Shown piece by piece: positions 56,831 through 64,000 of a stretch of 64,000 bases of DNA. Each line of letters opens with the position of its first letter. Positions within the stretch are counted from its first letter, which is position 1. The DNA comes from Vibrio tubiashii ATCC 19109. GTDB lineage: Bacteria; Pseudomonadota; Gammaproteobacteria; Enterobacterales; Vibrionaceae. Both the position numbers and the translations under genes were made by a program. The notes beneath the pieces were generated by a model. That model saw only the letters and a list, made by a program, of their open reading frames with translations, was not told the origin of the DNA and searched no databases. The stretch spans positions 1,488,001 through 1,552,000 of the forward strand of contig NZ_CP009354.1 of the NCBI RefSeq assembly GCF_000772105.1, in the 5' to 3' direction.

Positions 56831-58237
56831 TTACCACTCGAAGTCATTCAGATTACCTGATGATTCAGTGGAGCTTGCTTCAGTTTGTGATGATTGATTA
56901 GTATCGGTCTTTTCCTGAGTTGGTATTTCTACAGGAGAAGTCTGATTAGTAGGTGCAGCTGCCCCATTTGAAGCAGCTGCGGTTGGAATAACGTTAGAAG
57001 AGGTTGTTAACGTTTTATCGCTCAGATCAAGTTGAACTAAGTTATCCATCCCCGTTAATTGATTAATTTGTTGTATTACGCCGCTATTGCCGCCTGTCAT
57101 CTCTTGCATGAGTTCAGGCAGGCTCATGTAACCCCAGCGTATTGCTCTTTCTAGCAAGAACGAAATTGGGCTATGTGGCTCAGTTTGTTTGAAAAACTCA
57201 GAGATCTTTCTCAGTTCCTGAAAAGCTTGGTCTCGGCTAGCGATCTGGCCTGCACTTACTGGTATCTGCGCAACAACAGTTGTTGAAGTTACTTGAGGCG
57301 CAACCTGAGCAGTAATACTGGAAGCTTCAGTTGATACCGTCTGAGCACTTTCGGCAGGTGCGCTATTGACTTGAGCAGGGCTCTCTATCTGTTGCGTCTC
57401 AGTTACCTCTTCTTTACGAGGTAGGTAGTCATCACCTAACGGCCAGAAAGCGAACTTGTCTTCTGTAAGAAAGCGGATTGCATTGATTGAATCAGCAAGA
57501 TTAGCTTTAGCAAAACGGAAGCTAATTGGTGTCACACCGACTTGTTGACACTCTTTGGCAATGGCGAGTTCCGCTTCAGTAAAGTTCTGATAGGCATCAG
57601 AAAGCAAAAGTACTGTTTGCTCGACGTCACTATTGAATAGCTGTTGGGCTTTTTTCTTGAGCTCTTCAAGCTCACCAGAGCGTTCTGCTCTTAAATAATC
57701 ACCAAAAGTAATGTCATCAATCAGACCGATAAGCTGTAGAGGCATAAACAGGGCTGTTGAGTCGTTGCTTTCACCTACCAGTTGTAACAATGGCTTGATA
57801 CGAAAATCTGCGATCTCTCTTAGCTTACCTTGTTCATCGTCGCTCTTAATTTTGTTGTCTGGAAGAGTAGGGTGCAGGTTGCCCCAAAATTCTTCGATGA
57901 AGCTTTTTAGTACTTTAGTTGAGTCAGCTAGGTTCTGATAAGGCTGCGTGGTAAACAGTTGGCTTGATATATACCAGCCAAGCAACTCTAAATCTTTGGT
58001 TGATTGAGTGAGTGCTTCTAATGTGCTGTTACGCAGTTGAGTCCAGTTCGATTCATTGGCTTCTAACAACGCCTCATCGCTAGAAGCATCAGGTGTTTCG
58101 ATAAGCTGCCGGAACGAAGATTGCGCGGCATTATAGCTGTTACGTAACGCGCGATAGATCGAGCGATCAAGTTTAAGGTAGTTACCAGTAGGGGATTCTT
58201 CTGAAATAGGAGCCAACAAGTGCGCAATATCTACCAT
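56831..58237 (-). CDS. tssA: T6SS cap/baseplate protein TssA
   Basis: 468 residues. An ImpA N-terminal domain (about 5-110: LLAPISEESPTGNYLKLD) and a C-terminal module (about 330-400: SPISFLLERAIRWGYMSLPELMQEM) are TssA features, linked by a Ser/Thr/Ala-rich stretch. The last 65 residues are again low in complexity. TssA guides tube and sheath growth. First gene of the core cluster, with a 212-base non-coding region upstream. Confidence 0.92.
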   Translation of the reverse strand: MVDIAHLLAPISEESPTGNYLKLDRSIYRALRNSYNAAQSSFRQLIETPDASSDEALLEANESNWTQLRNSTLEALTQSTKDLELLGWYISSQLFTTQPYQNLADSTKVLKSFIEEFWGNLHPTLPDNKIKSDDEQGKLREIADFRIKPLLQLVGESNDSTALFMPLQLIGLIDDITFGDYLRAERSGELEELKKKAQQLFNSDVEQTVLLLSDAYQNFTEAELAIAKECQQVGVTPISFRFAKANLADSINAIRFLTEDKFAFWPLGDDYLPRKEEVTETQQIESPAQVNSAPAESAQTVSTEASSITAQVAPQVTSTTVVAQIPVSAGQIASRDQAFQELRKISEFFKQTEPHSPISFLLERAIRWGYMSLPELMQEMTGGNSGVIQQINQLTGMDNLVQLDLSDKTLTTSSNVIPTAAASNGAAAPTNQTSPVEIPTQEKTDTNQSSQTEASSTESSGNLNDFEW

Positions 58238-58350
58238 GCATTTTCCGTTACGTAATTATTGTAATTTAGTTAACGTAAGCAATTGTTAGAATAGTAATTT
58301 ATTAGTCATTGCTCACAAATGATAGTCTAGGCTTATTTTTAAAAAAGGCT

Positions 58351-58404
58351 CGTCCAAATTTATTATTTACGCAAAAAGGTGACATACATCTAGAAAATTG
58401 GACG
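58351..58404 (-). promoter_or_regulatory. Spaced inverted repeat upstream of tssA
   Basis: CGTCCAAATTT (58351-58361) and AAAATTGGACG (58394-58404) are near-perfect inverted arms 32 bases apart, in the AT-rich region between PAAR and tssA. Position and symmetry suit a regulator that binds two sites and loops the DNA, or an RNA stem in the leader. The PAAR gene also ends in a short stem (GGTGGTT/AACCACC) at its stop codon without a T run. Confidence 0.45.
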
Positions 58405-58449
58405 GAGCACGCTCATTATTTATTAAACCCTTGTTCGCGAGGTGGTTTT

Positions 58450-58749
58450 TTAACCACCGATCATGACGGTCGGCATACCTAGAACGATTGTGCCACCATG
58501 TGCAGTGGTATCTCCCATTCGGGCGGCGGGTTTGTTCATAATAAGAACAGTAGCGCTGCCTTTAATAATGGAATCTGGTGGCCCCACACATACGCACATG
58601 TCACCGAGTGTGGCGGCAGGCATGCTACCTATGAGCACAGTGGGTACTCCAGGGCCCGTAATTGGTCCACCTACATGAGGAATTGGTGGCACAGCAGGGG
58701 TTTGCATCGGACATACATGCATGTCTGTTAAGCGGGCTGCTAAGGTCAT
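58450..58749 (-). CDS. PAAR domain spike tip protein
   Basis: 99 residues, a single PAAR domain with two MPAA/KPAARMGD repeats and histidine and cysteine residues placed for zinc binding (DMHVC, DMCVC, TAHGG). It sharpens the VgrG spike. There is no C-terminal toxin extension. The ATG overlaps the DUF6931 stop by four bases. Confidence 0.92.
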   Translation of the reverse strand: MTLAARLTDMHVCPMQTPAVPPIPHVGGPITGPGVPTVLIGSMPAATLGDMCVCVGPPDSIIKGSATVLIMNKPAARMGDTTAHGGTIVLGMPTVMIGG

Positions 58750-59318
58750 CCTTTTCCTCCATTGCCGCCGGCAGCGATATCCAGCGCATAGTTTACAGAT
58801 TGACTATAGTACTCTTCTGAGCCTTCCCAATTGGGAAGAGCCGCAGCATGGTTAATTGAGCCAGCTACAGCTTTAGCATAGAGGAAAGGGTCAGGAAGAA
58901 CTGCAGGAAGATCTGGGGCCACTATGCTGCCAGAACCATTCCAAAATATTGCTTGTGCTAACCATGAAGGTCCACAGTTTAATTCGAGTCTGTTAGACAG
59001 TAGTTCTGCTTTGCGTCGAAGGTCTTCTGCTGGAGCTTGTACCCACTGCTGAGCGGTTTGAATACATTGTGCTTGAGTGGCGTTCCAAACGTCATTACGA
59101 AGCTGTATGCAGAGACTTGCCCACCAAATCGCTTCACGAACGGGTAGAGCATGGGCGAGAAACTGCACTAGATCATTGTTGAGTGCGTTGTCTTGGAGCA
59201 ATTGAATTGTCTGCTCTACGGACAACTCTTCGTTAAGTAACTCTTTCGCTTCGTCTGAAGCAGTAAATCGAGGCAGGATTTGCCCACAGGTTTGATAAGG
59301 AATTTTTTTGTAAGTCAT
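58746..59318 (-). CDS. DUF6931-type protein between vgrG and PAAR genes
   Basis: 190 residues, soluble, helix-rich with many tryptophans (REAIWWASLCIQLRNDVW). I associate it with DUF6931, a family found in vgrG-PAAR operons, with unknown function. Overlaps on both sides (one base with vgrG, four with PAAR) suggest it acts with the spike, perhaps as loading adaptor or chaperone. It does not resemble DUF4123 or DUF1795 adaptors. Confidence 0.65.
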   Translation of the reverse strand: MTYKKIPYQTCGQILPRFTASDEAKELLNEELSVEQTIQLLQDNALNNDLVQFLAHALPVREAIWWASLCIQLRNDVWNATQAQCIQTAQQWVQAPAEDLRRKAELLSNRLELNCGPSWLAQAIFWNGSGSIVAPDLPAVLPDPFLYAKAVAGSINHAAALPNWEGSEEYYSQSVNYALDIAAGGNGGKG

Positions 59319-61300
59319 TAATTTACCTTAACGATAGCGCCTTTTACTTCACCCATCACACCGCCATTAAACGTTGCTTTAAGTCCGGATTTAAATTCCG
59401 CACTTAATGAACCTTCAGCGGAAAGCGTTGTGTCTGCTTTTATTGCTACGCTCAAGCCCTTAATTGAATTTGAACTTGTCGCTTCTAAAGCCGTTGTTGT
59501 ACCAGACACTTTGTTCGCTGAGGTGGCTTTACTCGTGACGTTAGTGCCTTGAAGGTTTAAGCCGCTACTAGCTTTAATGTCAATATTGGTTGCTTCAATG
59601 GATATCGAGGAAGATGAAATCGAAATTTTGCTCGAACCCACTTTGATGTCGATGCTGTCATCGGCTTCGATAGTGATCGATTTCGCGCTCTCAGACATCG
59701 CTTTAGTGACTGTCAGGCTGTAATTATCTTCTGTAGAGATAGCCATTTGCTTGGTCACTTTTTGCGTCAATTCACCTTTAATCGTTTCCGTATGGTTGTT
59801 CTCTACTTCTTGCGTGATGTCCTTCGCGGCGTGTAGGTAAATCAACTCATTATCTTTTTTATCATCAAAATAGAGTTCATTGGATTGTCCGGTAAGCTTG
59901 GTCTTTATGCCACTCTTCGTTGAATTAGCTTCCTTGTAAGGTGGTGCATTTTTACTGTTGTATACACTGCCAGTAATGATGGGTTGGTCAGGATCACCAT
60001 CAATGAACGCCACCAGAACTTCTTGACCTACACGAGGAATGAATTGGGCACCATAGCCGCTTCCTGCCATCATTTGAGCCACGCGCACATAGCAACTGGT
60101 TTTGTCGCCACTCGCCTCTGTGTCCCAGTGGAACTGGATTCGAACTCGCCCTTGGTCATCTTGATTGATTTCACCTGCCGTTGAGCCCGCGACAGTGGCA
60201 CTTTGTAGTCCGTGAACTCTTTGTTTGGCGACCGGATTTGGATAGTAAGAGGTTGTTTTAGGTACTGCTTTTATTTCGGTGTCACACACCACATCTTCAG
60301 AGTAGTGCGTCTTGATCGAAATAATCGAATAATCGGATAGCTGCGACTTGTCTAGGTGGCTAGAGAGGGAGAACCATGTCGCGATATCAAATAAATCATG
60401 TTTAGCAGTTGCGACAATGGTTTGGTAATCCTGTGCTAGATGCTCAGCGCGTCGCTTGGCAAGATTACTGGCCAGATCGGTTTTATCTCCCGAAACGCCC
60501 AAAGGTGGGTAGTGGACATTAGTCAGTTTGGTATTGTTTGCGATGGTGTTGCTGCTCTTTTGCGCCTTGCTCGTTACCAATTTTGTTTGGCTGTAGTCGT
60601 AAGCGGTGAGCTCTACACTTGCGCCGTGAAATGCGACGGCTGGTGACCAAGACTCTAATAAAGGTAAAGATCCTGTCGGTGTTTCCACCATATCAAATTT
60701 TGCATTGTCAGCTTTATCGAAAGGCGATTGCGCATCTTGCAGTACAAGTGTGTGCTCTTTATCAGAATGGGTGAAATAGTAATGAACCCCTTCTTCCGCA
60801 AGTAAACGTGTGACAAAGTCAAAATCGGACTCGTTGTATTGCAGACAGTACTCGCGCTTGGTCGTCGGCATTTTGGCTATTTTGTAGCAGCCCTTGAAAC
60901 CCGCATTATCGAAAATATCGCTAACAATGTCCTTGGTTGATTGGTTTTGGTAGACCCGAAAAGCGTGAGTATGTTTGAGAAGCTCTAACCATGGCTTTAA
61001 AGTGACTTGGTACAAAACGTATTGTAGGTTGCTGTCCATCCCTAAGCTTTCAATACGCGTGATAATGCCATTGAAAGAACGGGTTAGGGTCGCGCTACCT
61101 GCTATGTTTGAATATCGGTTAATCGTGAGAAGTTGCCCTAATTGGCTTTGGACGTCGAAGTTACTAGAGACAAGGGTAGCGGAAACCTCGAAAGACTCAG
61201 AGAGAGTTTGAGCCGCAGAAAACTGACTGACCTTGTGTTCTTGCCCTTTGTAATCCTTCGCAGAAATAGGGCTCGCCGACGCCGAATATTTTTCAGCCAT
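59318..61300 (-). CDS. vgrG: T6SS spike protein VgrG (TssI)
   Basis: 660 residues from the ATG at 61300, chosen because AAAGGAAG lies just upstream; an earlier in-frame ATG adds nine residues. gp27-like part (about 10-350, with YCLQYNESDFDFVTRLLAEEG) and gp5 OB-fold (about 370-450, DQGRVRIQFHWD; GQEVLVAFIDGDPDQPIITG) are followed by a repetitive Ser/Thr-rich beta-needle (about 490-660). No enzymatic C-terminal domain is visible. First gene of the vgrG-DUF6931-PAAR set. Confidence 0.94.
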   Translation of the reverse strand: MAEKYSASASPISAKDYKGQEHKVSQFSAAQTLSESFEVSATLVSSNFDVQSQLGQLLTINRYSNIAGSATLTRSFNGIITRIESLGMDSNLQYVLYQVTLKPWLELLKHTHAFRVYQNQSTKDIVSDIFDNAGFKGCYKIAKMPTTKREYCLQYNESDFDFVTRLLAEEGVHYYFTHSDKEHTLVLQDAQSPFDKADNAKFDMVETPTGSLPLLESWSPAVAFHGASVELTAYDYSQTKLVTSKAQKSSNTIANNTKLTNVHYPPLGVSGDKTDLASNLAKRRAEHLAQDYQTIVATAKHDLFDIATWFSLSSHLDKSQLSDYSIISIKTHYSEDVVCDTEIKAVPKTTSYYPNPVAKQRVHGLQSATVAGSTAGEINQDDQGRVRIQFHWDTEASGDKTSCYVRVAQMMAGSGYGAQFIPRVGQEVLVAFIDGDPDQPIITGSVYNSKNAPPYKEANSTKSGIKTKLTGQSNELYFDDKKDNELIYLHAAKDITQEVENNHTETIKGELTQKVTKQMAISTEDNYSLTVTKAMSESAKSITIEADDSIDIKVGSSKISISSSSISIEATNIDIKASSGLNLQGTNVTSKATSANKVSGTTTALEATSSNSIKGLSVAIKADTTLSAEGSLSAEFKSGLKATFNGGVMGEVKGAIVKVN

Positions 61301-61329
61301 AACACTTCCTTTGAAACTGACGATCATGC

Positions 61330-61349
61330 TTCGAGTAAATCTATTCGAA
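61330..61349. promoter_or_regulatory. Imperfect palindrome in the vgrG leader
   Basis: TTCGAGTAAATCTATTCGAA pairs with itself at 8 of 10 positions, 30-49 bases before the vgrG ATG. Possible operator; no known consensus recognised. Confidence 0.35.
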
Positions 61350-61508
61350 ACAATGGGTTGTGATGTCTGTTAATAATTCATTAAAAAGTAGCAGGTATTC
61401 ATAAGTAAATAAATCAAATTAACTGAGATTTATAATCCAGATTAGAGTGGTAAGAGGTTATTTGAGTGTTTTTTGAGCGTTTGCCGTTGAAATGGGTGAA
61501 AGTCGTAT

Positions 61509-61539
61509 AAAAAGCCGCGCATTGTACACGCGCGGCTTT
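61509..61539 (-). terminator. Intrinsic terminator of the M28 peptidase gene
   Basis: AAAGCCGCGC pairs with GCGCGGCTTT (10 pairs) over a nine-base loop, with TTTTTAT following on the minus strand, 24 bases after the stop. It shields the T6SS locus from upstream transcription. Confidence 0.92.
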
Positions 61540-61562
61540 GGTTTTATGGACAATAAGAACAG

Positions 61563-63350
61563 TTACTCGCGGTCTTGGTCGAAGTCACCATGGAAGTGAT
61601 CATGATCAGAAACACTATCTGCAGCTTTAAGCTTCTGACCTACACGAAGCTTGCTAGTTGGAGCAGATTCGCTGCTTAAAGAGCGAAGCACTTGTTGTGC
61701 TTGCGGTTGTTGCTCTGGGAAGACAGGCTCACTGAAGGCATAGAAAGTCGTGACGTAGGCAAGTGATTGAGTGTTGACGTATAATGCTTCTTGGCTCACG
61801 TTGTTTAGGTCATCACAGGCTTGGTGGTAGCATTTGTCATAAGCGACATCAATTTCGCCACCAAACTTTTCGACTTCCTGCGCGGACTTCACTTTCTCTG
61901 CACCAGTGAACAAGCCGCCAAAAGCGATGCCCCAATCAGCAAAACCAGCGTAATCCGAACGTTTAGATAAAGCTTGTGGAACGGTAGACTCTGATTTTTC
62001 AGTAAAGAACTTGTTAAAAATGGACTCGATATGTGATGTGCCATATGGCGGTTGGAAATCACCTGTGTAAGCGTTATCTGGGCTGTCTTTCGTATCTGAT
62101 AAGTCTCCGTCCATAACGCCAAAGATGTAGTTAGGCGAGCCAATCATATCGAAGTTTAGGTAGAGCTTAACTTTGTTTAACTCATAGTAGCGAGCATCGA
62201 CGAGATCTAGCTGTTCAGGTGTTAACTGGCTAGGGTCTTCCAAGCCTAGTTCTTTTAGGATTTCCTGTTGAACTTGATTACGCAGTGGTGCGAAGAGCTC
62301 GTTGGTGTAGTACTCAGAGCCGACTAGACCTGCTTCTTCAGCTGCCCACCAAGCAAAACGTACTTTATTCTTAACCGGTGCTTTCAAATTCGCAAGGGTT
62401 ACCGCATATTCGAGCAGACCTGCCGTACCTGAACCGTTGTCATTGATTCCAGGGCCTTCTGGAACTGAGTCCAAGTGTGCGCCAAGCATGACAACCTCAT
62501 TAGCATTACCGCCTTTGGTCTCAGCAATGATGTTTTGGGTGAGTACCTCTTCATCTTGGACGTTAATATTCAATGCGATAGGCACTGCAGCGGTTTGGCT
62601 CAACTCATACCATTGCTTACCAAGTGCGTAACGAGCACCGAGAGCCGGAATAGTGGCCGTACTATCGCTACCTAATGTACCATTTACGACCGCTGTACGG
62701 CCTTCAGCGTTACCTTGGTTAAAGACAATAACACCTTTAGCTCCAGCGTTTTGAGCGTTGACAACTTTGGTATTGAAACTACATCCGCCACGTTGGATGA
62801 CAGCAATTTTGTCCGTCACATTTTTGCCAGCGAAGTCGGAAGACTCACAGCCGTCAGTACTGTCATAATCAGGCGCATCGAATCTAAAATCAGGAGTAAT
62901 GAAAACGGCATCTGCGGAAAGTAAGCCGTTTGAGTTACCAGAGTATGACATAGCGGCAAAGTCTGGCTCTACGCCTTCACTGGCATTGCGCACACCGATT
63001 AGATCGGTTCCATTTACATTGAGGGTTGTACCCGCAAGCTCTTCCCATGCACGAAAATCAAACTCTTGTATTGCCACATCGTAGTTATGGGCACGCATGG
63101 TATCAACAATATAGTTGAGAGACTGTGCATAGCCTTCGGTACCAGCCGCTCGAGTAACGGACGCTCCATCAGTTGTTTTCGATGCCCTCGCTTCAAGCTC
63201 TTCTAGGTGTTCCACGACCTCTTCGCGATCAATTTTACTACTGACGTACTTCGCTGCCTTTTCTGGATCATCCCAGTAACACCCAGATAGTAGCGTTGAG
63301 CTAATAATGGTAGCGAGCATAGTTTTTGTTGTTGTGACGCTTACTTGCAT
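61563..63350 (-). CDS. Secreted M28 family aminopeptidase lipoprotein with PA domain
   Basis: 595 residues. Signal peptide with lipobox LLSGC (Cys24). A PA domain (about 145-255, KIAVIQRGGCSFNTKVVNAQNAGA) is inserted before the M28 zinc peptidase core: GAHLDSVPEGPG, NDNGSGTAGLLE, FAWWAAEEAGLVGSEYY, and a late YHQACDD histidine. The metal ligands His, Asp, Glu, Asp and His all appear present. It probably releases amino acids from peptides outside the cell. A short His/Asp-rich tail (DHDHFHGDFDQD) may bind metal. AAGGAGT precedes the ATG. Confidence 0.9.
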   Translation of the reverse strand: MQVSVTTTKTMLATIISSTLLSGCYWDDPEKAAKYVSSKIDREEVVEHLEELEARASKTTDGASVTRAAGTEGYAQSLNYIVDTMRAHNYDVAIQEFDFRAWEELAGTTLNVNGTDLIGVRNASEGVEPDFAAMSYSGNSNGLLSADAVFITPDFRFDAPDYDSTDGCESSDFAGKNVTDKIAVIQRGGCSFNTKVVNAQNAGAKGVIVFNQGNAEGRTAVVNGTLGSDSTATIPALGARYALGKQWYELSQTAAVPIALNINVQDEEVLTQNIIAETKGGNANEVVMLGAHLDSVPEGPGINDNGSGTAGLLEYAVTLANLKAPVKNKVRFAWWAAEEAGLVGSEYYTNELFAPLRNQVQQEILKELGLEDPSQLTPEQLDLVDARYYELNKVKLYLNFDMIGSPNYIFGVMDGDLSDTKDSPDNAYTGDFQPPYGTSHIESIFNKFFTEKSESTVPQALSKRSDYAGFADWGIAFGGLFTGAEKVKSAQEVEKFGGEIDVAYDKCYHQACDDLNNVSQEALYVNTQSLAYVTTFYAFSEPVFPEQQPQAQQVLRSLSSESAPTSKLRVGQKLKAADSVSDHDHFHGDFDQDRE

Positions 63351-63615
63351 TTGTGACTCCTTGTATTAAATAAGCGAAGCCATAGTTGCTGAAATGCAAG
63401 GTTAAAAAAATGTTAAATTCAAATGGGTTTATAAAATATGAACGTATATCAAATTAGTTTCATTTATTAAAATTGTCAGTTACATATGTAATCGATATAC
63501 AATCACATATTCAACATAAACAATAACTTAGTGTTTGAGGGGCGATTTTGTACACACAGGGAACCGGCCAGAATAGTTACTAGCCGATGTTTGTCGCAAA
63601 GTGAGAGATTGGATT

Positions 63616-64000
63616 TTACCTGCTATCTACAACCAGTAGCTTGGCGCTTCGGTAGGCGAAATCCATACTTTCGATTTCGTTAGGGCGACTGACGAGGTGA
63701 TCAACAGAAGGAAGAACAACGAAGAAGATAAGCGGATCAGGATGCATATATCTCCAAGTGTGTGCTTTGTTGTCTTTTTTATACGCCTTCAAATTAACGG
63801 TCAGCACTAAGCTTTCAGGTGGTAACTGGCTGCCCTTAAAGTGACCGAGTTCATGCACTGCACCCCAAAGGGATTCTAACGGACGTTCATGGGTGCTTTT
63901 AAGAAACATCTCGAGCTGCAACGTATCACTTTCATTTTGTTTGATCGTACTTAGACGCTGAGCTGTACGTAAACCTTGCTCAAAAGGCAGGTAATCTAGT
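63616..64000 (-). CDS. Unrecognised protein, 3' part (5' end beyond the window)
   Basis: The frame is open from the right edge to the stop at 63616, about 128 codons, so the start lies outside. It has no signal or motif I recognise in the visible part; WGAVHELGHFKG resembles a zinc HExxH motif only superficially (HELGH is an exact HExxH match, but the surrounding sequence reads as a loop, not a catalytic helix). The segments LPPESLVLTVNLKAYKKD and FFVVLPSVDHLVSRP look like beta-strands. Confidence 0.5.
   Translation of the reverse strand, partial: LDYLPFEQGLRTAQRLSTIKQNESDTLQLEMFLKSTHERPLESLWGAVHELGHFKGSQLPPESLVLTVNLKAYKKDNKAHTWRYMHPDPLIFFVVLPSVDHLVSRPNEIESMDFAYRSAKLLVVDSR

Noticed and set aside
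63850..63890. HELGH zinc-protease motif in the partial gene
   Set aside because: The five residues match HExxH, but the flanking sequence (WGAV before, FKGSQLPP after) lacks the hydrophobic helix pattern and no downstream ligand is evident.
1..64000. CRISPR arrays, tRNA or rRNA genes, insertion sequences, integrases, attachment sites
   Set aside because: No regularly spaced repeats, no tRNA-like cloverleaf with CCA end, no rRNA stretches and no transposase or recombinase motifs were seen by eye.

Overview
The window reads as chromosomal DNA of a Vibrio-like gammaproteobacterium. The basis is gene content: AstE, BtuCD, RlmF, MetA with a MetJ operator, a ModF homologue, a Rof homologue, and a complete marine-Vibrio-type type VI secretion (T6SS) locus beside c-di-GMP and chemotaxis genes. 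The species assignment is inference. I see no rRNA, tRNA, insertion sequence, integrase or CRISPR array.

Region 1 (1-6.6 kb): the 3' end of cobU, then cobC, an M3 oligoendopeptidase, astE and the vitamin B12 importer genes btuC and btuD. The 314-base gap after btuD carries a sigma-54 type promoter followed by about 140 non-coding bases ending in a strong intrinsic terminator. This is a candidate small RNA and one of the two most interesting items here.

Region 2 (6.6-21.2 kb): mostly housekeeping and accessory genes. They include a MazG-like pyrophosphohydrolase, a GAF-GGDEF diguanylate cyclase, a divergent MFS/LysR pair, modF with a degenerate first ATPase half, rof, a glutaredoxin, ygjP, rlmF, a TPR lipoprotein of the PilW type, metA, a double-PAS soluble chemoreceptor and a MerR regulator.

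Region 3 (21.3-31.5 kb): marC, then a TolC/HlyD/ABC-2/ABC-2 efflux operon with no ATPase gene beside it, elaA, and a tricarboxylate transporter set (tctC, tctB, tctA). Hairpins and inverted repeats interrupt the tct set between tctC and tctBA.

Region 4 (31.5-61.3 kb): a large HD-GYP protein with a periplasmic solute-binding-type domain converges on a T6SS locus of about 26.7 kb, all on the minus strand. In transcription order it runs vgrG, DUF6931, PAAR, tssA, hcp, tssB, tssC, a second tssC-like gene, tssE, tssF, tssG, tssH (clpV), a three-gene cassette, a FHA-domain gene, tssJ, tssK, tssL (with a SPOR domain), tssM (with a degenerate P-loop) and a Ser/Thr kinase. The cassette encodes a tandem-sensor/HAMP/MFS fusion plus two periplasmic binding proteins that have no transporter. 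It looks like a ligand-sensing module built into the secretion operon, and it is the best candidate for an undescribed system. No effector or immunity gene is recognisable.

Region 5 (61.5-64 kb): a secreted M28-family lipoprotein peptidase with a PA domain, and the 3' part of an unrecognised gene that runs off the right edge.

All functional names come from recognised motifs and remembered family sequences. No database search or folding program was run.
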